A DNA stretch of 64,000 nucleotides from Hyperoodon ampullatus (taxonomy: Eukaryota; Chordata; Mammalia; Artiodactyla; Ziphiidae), in contig CATKHW010000008.1 in NCBI GenBank assembly GCA_949752795.1, forward strand, positions 2,728,001 through 2,792,000, in the 5' to 3' direction. The position numbers and the translations under genes were made by a program. This document shows, piece after piece, positions 54,585-64,000 of the stretch (position 1 is the first letter of the stretch; every line of letters begins with the position of its first letter). Below the pieces are notes generated by a model. That model made no database searches. It was not told the origin of the DNA and saw only the letters and a program-made list of their open reading frames with translations.

Positions 54585-55700
54585 GCTCCGTGTCTCAGGT
54601 CATCACAATGTTTCATGACCTTTGTCATCACAGTGGTCCATGCCCTCTTCACACAAGGCTCTGTGATCTTTTTCACAACAATGCTCCATGAATATTTCAT
54701 CACAATGCTCTGTGTCGCTTGTCATCAAAATGCTCCATGCCTTTGTCACCACAATGATCCATGCCCTTGTCATCACAATGCTCCATGCCCACTGTCATCA
54801 CAATAATCCATGAAACTTGTCAGACCAATGTTCCATGCCCCTGTCATCACATTGCTCCATGCCCTTATCATCACAAGGCTCCATGACCCCTTTCATCACA
54901 ATGCTCCGTGACTCCAGTCATCACAATGCTTCATGACCTATCTCATCACAATGGTCCATGGCCTCGTCACACAAGGCTCTGTGATCTTTTTCACCACAAT
55001 GCTCCATGAATATTTCATCACAATGCTCTATGTCCCTAGTCATCAAAATGTTCCATGCCTTTTTCAGCACAATGCTCCGTGACACTTGTCATCAAAATGC
55101 TCCATGCGCTTGTCAGCACAATGCTCCATGACGCATGTCATCAAAATGCGCCATGCGCTTGTCATAACAATACTCCACATACTTAACATTGCTATGCTCC
55201 ATAACACTTGTCATCACAATGCTCCATGCACTTCTCATCAAAATGCTCTCTCACCACATATATCACAATGCTACATCACTAATCATCACAATACTCCCTC
55301 ACCCCTGTCATCACAGTGTTCCATTACCCCTGTCATCACACTGCTACATGCCCTTATCATCACAATGCTCCATGAACCCTGACATCACAATGTTCCATAA
55401 CCCCTGTCACAAAATGCTCCATGACCCATTTCATCACAATGCTTCATGACCCCTGACATCACAATGTTCCATAACCCCTGTCATCAAAATATTCCATGAC
55501 ACTTTTATTCAAATTGCTCCCTAACCCTGTCATCACAATGCTCCCTGCCATTCTCATCACAATGCACCACGCCCTTGTCATCAAAATGCCCCATGACCTT
55601 TGTCATCACAAAGCTCCATGACCCTTGGCATCACAATGCTCCATGCCATTGTCATCACAATGCTCAATGAAATCTCTCATCACATTGCTCCATGCTCTTG
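54585..55700 (+). repeat. Higher-order block with a 317-318 bp tandem step (partner 61294-62400)
   Basis: GCTCCGTG occurs at 54585 and again at 54903 with the same 13-monomer run between. The partner at 61294-62400 lies 6,709-6,710 bp away and has the same step (61295 and 61612). The related block at 6600-7100 has only one copy of the step. Confidence 0.82.
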
Positions 55701-57734
55701 TCATCACAATGCTCCATGAACCCTGTCATCACAATGCACCGTGCCCATCACCATAATATTTCATGCTATTGTCATCACAATGAAATCAATATGCTCAATG
55801 ACCTCTGTCATCAAAATACACCAAACCCTTCTGATCACCATGTTCCATAACACTTGTCATCACAATGCCCCATGATGCTGGTCATCACAATTATCCATGG
55901 TCTTCTCATCAAAACGCTCCATGATCTTTGTCATCACAATGCTCAATACACTTATCATCAAAATGCTCCCTGACACTGGTCTTCAGTATGCTCCTTGAAC
56001 CCTGTCATTACAAGGCTCCATGCATTTTTCATCACAATGATCCATTCCATTTTCATCACAATGCTCGAAGACCCATGTAATCACAGTGCTCCATGTCCTT
56101 GTCATCACAATGCTCCTTGACCACTGACATCACAATACTCCATGAACATTTTCAGGCCAATGTTCCACGGCCTTGTCATCACAAGGCTCCATGACCCTTG
56201 TCATCACAATGCTCCAAGACATCTGTAATCACAATTCTCCATGCCACTTTTCATCTCAATGCTCCATGAACACTGTCATCACAATGCACCATGCCCAACA
56301 TCATAATGATTCATGCTATTGTAATCACAATGAAATCAAAATGCTCCATGACCTCTGTCATCACAATGCTCCAAACCCTTCTTATCACAATGTACCATAA
56401 CACTTGTCATCACATGCCCCATGACGCTCGTCATCACAATTATGCAAGGTCTTCTCATTACAATGCTCCATGACCATTGTCACCACAGTGCTCAGTACAC
56501 TTGGCATCACAATGCTCACTGACACTTGTCATCAGTATGCTCCTTGAACTCTCTCATGACAAGACTCCATGCCTTTTTCATCACAATGATCCATTCCCTT
56601 TTCATCACTATGCTCCAAGACCCCTGTTATCACAATGCTCCTTGACTCCAGTCATCACAATGCTTCATGACACTTGTCATCACAATGGTCCATGACCTCG
56701 TCACACAAAGCTCTGTGACCTTTGTCTCCACAATGCTCCATGACCCTTGTCATCACAATGCTCGATGCGTGTGTCAGCACAATGCTCCATAACCCATGTC
56801 ATCACAATGCGCCATGCACTTGTCATCACAATGATCCACATACTTGTCATCAAAATGCTCCATAAACTTTGTCATCACAATGCTCCATGCACTTCTCCTC
56901 AAAATGCTTTCTCACCACTGATATCACAATGTTCCATCACTAGTCATCAAAATACTCCCTCACCCCTGTAATCACAATATTCCATTAACCCTGTAATCAC
57001 AATTCTCCATGCCCTTGTCATCAAAAAGCTACATGACGCATGTCATCAGAATGCTCCATGGCCTTCTCATCACAATGCTCCATGCCCTTGTCATCACAAT
57101 GCTCCAAGACCCCTGTAATCACAATGTTCCATGTCCTTGTCATCACAAAGCTCCTTGACGCATGTCATCAGTATGCTCCATGGCCTTCTCATCACAATGC
57201 TCCATGCCCTTGTTATCACAATGCTCCAACACCCCTGAAATCACAGTACTCCATGCCCCTTTTCATCTCAATGCTCCATGAACCCTGTCATCAAAATGCA
57301 CCGTGCCCATCACCATAATATTTCATGCTATTGTCATCACAATGAAATCAATATGCTCAATGACCTCTGTCATCACAATGCACCAAACACTTCTGATCAC
57401 AATGTTCCATAACACTTGTCATCACAATGCCCCATGACGCCGGTCATCACAATTATCCATGGTCTTCTCATCACAATGCTCCATGATATTGGTCATCACA
57501 ATGCTCAATACACTTATCATCACAATGCTCCCTGACAGTTGTCATCACTATGCTCCTTGAACACTGTCATGACAAGGATCCATGCATTTTTCATCACAAT
57601 GATCCATGCCCTTTTCATCACAATGCTCCAAGACCCCTGAAATCACAATATTCCATGTCCTTGCCATCACAAAGCTCCATGACGCATGTCATCAGAATGC
57701 TCCATTGGCTTCTCATCACGATGCTCCGTGCCTG

Positions 57735-57880
57735 GTAATCACATTGCTTCAAAACCCTTGTAATCACAATGCTCCATGCACCTTTTCATCACAATGCTCC
57801 ATGCCATGTAATCACATTGCTTCAAAACCCCTGTAATCTCAATGCTCCATGCACCTTTTCATCAGAATGCTCCATGACCC
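57735..57880 (+). repeat. 73-bp (three-monomer) tandem duplication
   Basis: GTAATCACATTGCTTC begins at 57735 and 57808, each followed by AAAACCC and CATGCACCTTTTCATC monomers. The matching places at 5830 and 50840 have one copy. Confidence 0.82.
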
Positions 57881-60800
57881 TTTTCATCAAAATGCTCCAT
57901 GACCCCTGACATCACAGTGTTCCATAAACCCTGTCATCAAAATGTTCCATGACACTTTTCATCAATTTGCTCCATGACCCTGTCATCACAATGCTCCCTG
58001 CCCTTCTCATCACAATGCACCAAGCCCTTGTCATCAAAATGTTCCATGACCTTTGTAATCACAAAGCTCCATGATCTTTGGCATCACAATTGTCCATGCC
58101 ATTACATCACAATGCTACATGAAACCTCTCGTCACATTGCTGCATGCACTTGTCACCACAATGCTCCATGACGCTTGTCATCACAATGCTCGATACTCTT
58201 CTCATCACAATGCTCCATGCCCTTGTCATTACAATCCTCCATGACACATGTATCACAGTGTTCCGTGCCCTAGTCATCACAATGATCCATGCCGAATCTC
58301 ATCACAATAATCCATGAAATTTTCAGACCAATGTTCCATGCCCTTGGCATCACAATGCTCCATTACCCCTGTAATCACAATGTTCCATGCCCCTATTTAT
58401 CAGAATGCTCCATGAGACTTGTCATCACAAGGCTCCATGGTCTTCTCATCACACTGCTCCAGGACCTTGTCATCACAATGCACCAAGACCTCTCTAATAA
58501 CAATTCTCCATGCCGCTTTTCATCTCAATGCTCCATGAACCCTGTCATCACAATGCACCATGCCCATCATCATAATGATTCATGCTATTGTCATCACAAT
58601 GAAATCAAAATGCTCCATGTCCTCTGTCATCACAATGCTCCAAAACTTTCTGTTCACAATGTTCCATAACACTTGTCATCACATGCCCCATGACACTCGT
58701 TATCACAATTATGCAAGGTCTTCTCATCACAATGCTCCATGTCCTTTGTCACCACAATTCTCAATACACTTGGCATCACAATGCTCGCTGACACTTGTCA
58801 TCAGTATGCTCCTTGAACACTCTCATGACAAGGCTCCATGCGTTTTTCATCACAATGATCCATTCCTTTTTCATCACAATGCTCCAAGACCCCTGTTATC
58901 ACAATGCTCCGTGACTCCAGTCATCACAATGCTTCATGACACTTGTCATCACAATGGTCAATGACCTCGTCACACAAAGCTCTGTGACCTTTGTCACCAC
59001 AATGCTCCATGAAATTTTTATCACAATGCTCTGTGACCCTTGTCATCACAAAGCTCCATGCCTTTGTCAGCACAATGCTCCATGACCCTTGTCATCACAA
59101 TGCTCGATGTGTGTATCAGCACAATGCTCCATAACCCATGTCATCACAATGCGCCATGCACTTGTCATTCCAATGCTCCACATCCTTGTCATCAAAATGC
59201 TCCATAAAACTTGTCATCACAATGCTCCATGCACTTCTCCTCAAAATGCTCTCTCACCATTGATATCACAATGTTCCATCACTAGTCATCACAATACATC
59301 CTCACCCCTGTCACCACAATGTTCCATGACCCATGTCATCACAATGCTACATGCCCTTATCATCACAATGCTCCATTACACCTGACATAACAATGTCCCT
59401 TAACCCCTCTAATAAAAATACTCCTTGAAACTTTTCATCACAAAGCTCCATGACCCCTGTAATCACAATGTTCTATAACCCATGTCATCAAAATATTCCA
59501 TGACACTTTTCATCAAACTGCTCCATGACCCTGTCATCACAATGCTCCCTCCCCTTCTCATCACAATGCACCACGCCCTTGTCATCAAAATGCTCCATGA
59601 CATTTGTCATCACAAAAGTCCATGACCCTTAGCATCACAATGCTCCATTCCATTGTCATCACAATGCTGCATGATCCCTCTCATCACATTGTTCCATGCA
59701 CTTGTCATCCCAAATCTCCATGACGCTTGTTATCACAAAGCTCGATGCCCTTCTCCTTACAATGCTCGATGCCTTTGTCATTACAACCCTGCATGATCTA
59801 TGTATCACAGTGTTCCGTGCCCTTGTCATCACAATGCTCCATGCCTACTCTCATCACAATAATCCATGAAAATTTTCAGACGAATGCCCCATGCCCTTGT
59901 CATCACAATGCTCCATTACCCCTGTCATAACAATGCTCCATGACACCAGCCATCACAAGGTTCCACGGCCTTGTCATCACAAGCCTCGATGAACCTTGTC
60001 ATCAAAATGCTCCAAGACACGTGTAATCACAATGCTCCATGCCCTTGTCATCACAAAGCTCCATGACACATTTCATCAGAATGTTCCATGGACTTCTCAT
60101 CACAATGCTCCATGCCCTTGTCATCACAATGCTCCAACACCCCTGTAATCACAATGCTCCATGCCCCTTTTCCTCTCAATGCTCCATGAACCCTGTCATC
60201 ACAATGCACCGTGCCCATCACCATAATATTTCATGCTATTGTCATCACAATGAAATCAAAATGCTCAATGACCTCTGTCATCACAATGCACCAAACGCTT
60301 CTGATCACAATGTTCCATAACACTTGTCATCACAATGCCCCATGACGCTGATCATCACAATGATCCATGCCCTTTTCATCACAATGCTCCAAGACCCCTG
60401 TAATCACAATGCTCCATGTCTTCGTCATCACAAACCTCCATGACGCATATCATGAGAATGCTCCATTGCCTTCTCATCACAATGCTCCTTGCCCTTGTCA
60501 TCACAATGCTTCAAAAACCCTGTAATCACAATGCTCCATGCACCTATTCATCAGAATGCTCCATGACATTTTTCATCAAAATGCTCCCTGACCCCTGACA
60601 TCACAATGTTCCATAACCCCTGTCATCAAAATGTTCCATTACCTTTGTCATCACAATCCTCCATGACACTTGGTATCACAATGCTCCATGCCTTTGTCAT
60701 CACAATGGACAATGACATATGTCATCACAATGTTCCCTGACACCTGTCTTCACAATATTCCATGACCTTGTCATCACAATGTTCCATGCCCTTGTCATCA

Positions 60801-61293
60801 CAATGTGCCATGCCCACTATCATCACAATAATCCAGGAAACTTGTCAGACAAATATTCCATGCCACTGTCATCAAAATGCTCCATGCCCTTGTCATCACA
60901 ATGCTCCATCAACCCTGTCATCACAATGCTCCGTGACTCCAGTCATCACAATGCTTCATGACCTTTGTCATCACAATGGTCCATGCCCTCGTCACACAAG
61001 GCTCTGTGACCTTTGTCAACACAATGCTCCATGCCCTTGTCATCACAATGATCCATGCTCACTGTCATCACAATAATCCATGAAACTTTTCAGACCAATG
61101 GTCCATGACCTCGTCCTACAAAGCTCTGTGATATTTGTCAACACAATGCTCCATGAACTTTTCATCACAATGCGTTGTGTCCCTTGTCATCACAAGGCTC
61201 CATGCCTTTGTCAGCACAATGCTCCATGACACTTGTCATCAAAATGCTCCATGCGCTTTTCAGCACAATGCTCCATGACTCCTTTCATCACAA

Positions 61294-62400
61294 TGCTCCG
61301 TGACTCCAGTCATCACAATGCTTCATGACATTTGTCATCACAGTGGTCCATGCCCTCGTCACACAAGGCTCTGTGATCTTTGTCACCACAATGCTCCATG
61401 AATATTTCATCACAATGCTCTGTGTCCCTTGTCATTAAAATGCTCCATGCCTTTGTCACCACAATGCTCCATGCCCTAGTCATCACAATGCTCCATGCCC
61501 ACTGTCATCTCAATAATCCAAGAAACATATCAGACCAATGTTCCAGGCCCCATCTTCACATTGCTCCATGCCCTTGTTCTCACAATGCTCCATGACCCCT
61601 TTCATCACAATGCTCCGTGACTCCAGTCATCACAATGCTTCATGACCTATCTCATCACTATGGTCCATGCCCTCGTCACACAAGGCTCTGTGATCTTTTT
61701 CACCACAATGCTCCATGAATATTTCATCACAATGCTCTGTGTACCTTGTCAACAAAATGCTCCATGCCTTTGTCAGCACAGTGCTCCATGACACTTGTCA
61801 TCAAAATGCTCCTTGCGCTTGTCAGCACAATGCTCTATGACACATGTCATGACAATGCGCCATGCACTTGTCATCACAATACTCCATATCCTTATCATTG
61901 CTATGCTCCATAACACTTGTCATCACAATGCTCCATGCACTTCTCATCAAAATGCTCTCTCACCATATATATCACAATGTTCCATCACTAGTCATCAATA
62001 TACTCCCTCAACTCTGTCACCACAGTGTTCCATGACCCCTGTCATCACACTGCTACATGCCCTTATCATCACATTGCTCCATGAGCCCTGACATCACAAT
62101 GTTCCATAACCCCTGTCACAAAATGCACCATGACCCATTTCATCACAATGCTTCATGACCCCTGACATCACAATGTTCCATAACCCCTGTCAACAAAATA
62201 TTCCATGTCCCTTTTCATCAAATTGCTCCAAGACCCTGTCATCACAATGCTCCCTGTCCTTCTCATCTCAATGCACCAAGCCCTTTTCGTCAAAATGCCC
62301 CATGACATTTGTCATCACAAAGCTCCATGACCATTGGCATCACAATGCTCCATGCCATTGTCATCACAATGCTCAATGAAATCTCTCATCACATTGCTCC
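61294..62400 (+). repeat. Higher-order block with a 317-bp tandem step (partner 54585-55700)
   Basis: The repeated run contains GTGACTCCAGTCATC, CTCGTCACACAAGGCTCTG and ATGAATATTTCATC. The doubled run accounts for the offset change from 54,676 to 54,993 against array 1. Confidence 0.82.
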
Positions 62401-64000
62401 ATGCCCTTGTCATCACAATGCTCCATTACACCTGTCATAACAATGCTCCATGACCCCTGCCATCACAATGTTCCACGGCCTTGTCATCACAAGGCTCCAT
62501 TACCCTTGTCATCAGAATGCACCAAGACCTCTGTAATCTGAATTCTCCATGCCCCTTTTCATCTCAATGCTCCATGAACCCTGTCATCACAATGCACCAT
62601 GCCCATCATCATAATGATTCATGCTATTGTCATCACAATGAAATTAAAATACTCCATGACCACTGTCATCACAATGCTCCAAACCCTTCTGATCACAATG
62701 TCCCAAAAAACTTTCCATCACAATACCCCATGACACTCGTCATAACAATTATGCAAGGTCTTTTCATCACAATGCTCCATGACCTTTGTAACCACAATGC
62801 TCAATACACTTGGCATCACAATGCTCGCTGACACTTGTCATCAGTATGCTCCTTGAACTCTGTCATGACAAGGATCCATGCCTATTACATCACAATGATC
62901 CATTCCCTTTTCATGACAATGCTCCAAGACCACTGTTATCACAGTGCTCTGTGACTTCAGTCATCACAATCCTTCATGACATTTGTCATCACAATGGTCC
63001 ATGAACTCGTCACACAAAGCTCTGTGACCTTTGTCACAACATGGCTCCATGAACTTTTAATCACAATGCTCTGTGATCCTTGTCATCACAAAGCTCCATG
63101 CCTTTGTCAGCACAATGCTCCATGACCCTTGTCATCACAATGTTCGATGCGTGTGTCAGCACAATGCTCCATAACCCATGTCATCACAATGCACCATGCA
63201 CTTGTCATCACAATGCTCCACATCCTTGTCATCAAAATGCTCCATAAACCTTATCATCACAATGCTCCATGCACTTCTCCTCAAAATGCTCTCTCACCAC
63301 TGATATCACAATGTTCCATCACTAGTCATCACAATACTCCCTCACCCCTGTCATCACAATGTTCCATGACCCCTGTCATCACAATTCTACATGCCCTTAT
63401 CATCACAATGCTCCATGACACATGACATCACAATGTTCCATAACCCCTGTAATCAAAATGCTCCATGACCCTTTTCATCACAAAGCTCCATGACCACTGA
63501 TATCACAATGTTCTATAACCTCTGTCATCAAAATATTCCATGACCATTTTCATCATATTGTTCCATGACCCTGTCATCACAATGCTCCCTTCCCTTGTCA
63601 TCACAATGCACCACGCCCTTGTCATCAAAATGCTCCATGACCTTTGTCATCCCAAAGGTCCATGACACTTGGCATCACAATGCTCCATTCCATTGTCATC
63701 ACAATGCTCCATGAACCCTCTCATCACATTGCTCCATGCACTTGTCATCCAAATCTCCAGGACGCTTGTAATCACAATGCTCGATGCCCTTCTCATCACA
63801 ATGATCCATGCCCTTGTCATTACAATCCTGCATGATTGATGTATCACAGTGTTCCGTGCCCTTGTCATCACAATGCTCCATGCCCACACTCATCACAAAA
63901 ATCCATGAAAATTTTCAGACCAATGCCCCATTCCCTTGTCATCACAAAGCTCCATTACCCCTGTCATAACAATGCTCCATGACCCCTGCCATCAAAAGGT

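Larger units (their letters stand above)
49275..60330 (+). repeat. Alternating marker cassettes in array 2
   Basis: Two cassettes share GCTATTGTCATCACAATG plus AAATCAAAATG but differ before it. Type N has CATCATCATAATGATTCATG and type H has CATCACCATAATATTTCATG. In order they are N 49431, H 50419, N 51625 (shortened), H 52303, H 55766, N 56320, H 57326, N 58581, H 60234, then N again near 62624. N-to-N distances of 2.19 and 2.26 kb suggest a two-cassette higher-order unit interrupted by inserted blocks. Confidence 0.75.
44459..63138 (+). repeat. Array 2 proximal block, expanded counterpart of 1136-8145
   Basis: Covers the same ordered markers as 1136-8145 but over about 18.7 kb instead of 7.0 kb. 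The largest extra stretch is between about 51,040 and 60,636. It holds alternating cassettes (see 49275-60330) and a block also found at 19258-19888. Confidence 0.75.
44459..64000 (+). repeat. Minisatellite array 2, same monomer, at least 19.5 kb, continues past the window
   Basis: This is the same 24-25 bp monomer in the same orientation as array 1, about 800 monomers by length. Its first kilobases match the start of array 1 at a distance of 43,323 bp: I count 6 differences in the first 120 bases compared from 1141 and 44464. The CCACGGTCTTGCCATC cassette is present near 44543, 45030, 46501, 48060 and 54001 and is not seen after about 54.3 kb. From 49.3 kb onward two other cassettes alternate, marked by CACAATGAAATCAAAATG (see separate entries). 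No other repeat class was seen. Confidence 0.97.

Noticed and set aside
44600..63889. Open frames of similar kind in array 2, on both strands
   Set aside because: Same cause. The minus-strand frames are the same repeat read in reverse.
1136..64000. Telomeric or subtelomeric hexamer repeat
   Set aside because: No TTAGGG runs are present on either strand.
1..64000. Known gene-bearing macrosatellite of the DUX4 type
   Set aside because: No homeodomain-like frame and no GC-rich unit. The units here are AT-rich or monomer repeats.

Overview
The window is mammalian repetitive DNA and shows no credible protein-coding gene, tRNA or rRNA. It consists of two kinds of tandem repeat that join at fixed points. 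The first is a minisatellite of 24-25 bp, filling 1136-30952 and 44459-64000 (about 49 kb, roughly 2,000 monomers by length). The second is a satellite of about 1,740 bp, filling 30953-44458 as 7 complete units plus two partial ones, and 1-1135 as one partial unit. 

Each 1.74-kb unit has the same three parts in order on the + strand: a palindrome of about 72 bp, an unrecognised segment of about 770 bp, and about 880 bp of an old LINE-1 3' end lying on the minus strand (end of ORF2, 3' UTR and a T-run matching its A-tail). The LINE-1 3' UTR reads most like the cetartiodactyl type, so an even-toed ungulate or whale is the best guess. The unit length also resembles what I remember of the 'common cetacean satellite', but I could not check this. 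No SINE, LTR element or other interspersed repeat was seen in 64 kb. 

The minisatellite is highly polymorphic and arranged in higher-order blocks. Marked variants recur many times, whole blocks of 0.6-4 kb are repeated at large distances, and local 3-, 4- and 13-monomer duplications are visible. Both minisatellite arrays start at the same base of the same 1.74-kb unit, with the same flanking variants, 43.3 kb apart. The window is therefore best described as a little more than one period of a composite macrosatellite: minisatellite block, 1.74-kb block, minisatellite block. The first 7 kb of array 1 is collinear with about 18.7 kb of array 2, so the copies have changed greatly in length since they were duplicated. 

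Nearly every open reading frame in the minisatellite follows from its 24-bp period having no stop codon in several frames. The open frames in the 1.74-kb units are short, shift between copies and cross the palindrome. None is annotated as a gene.
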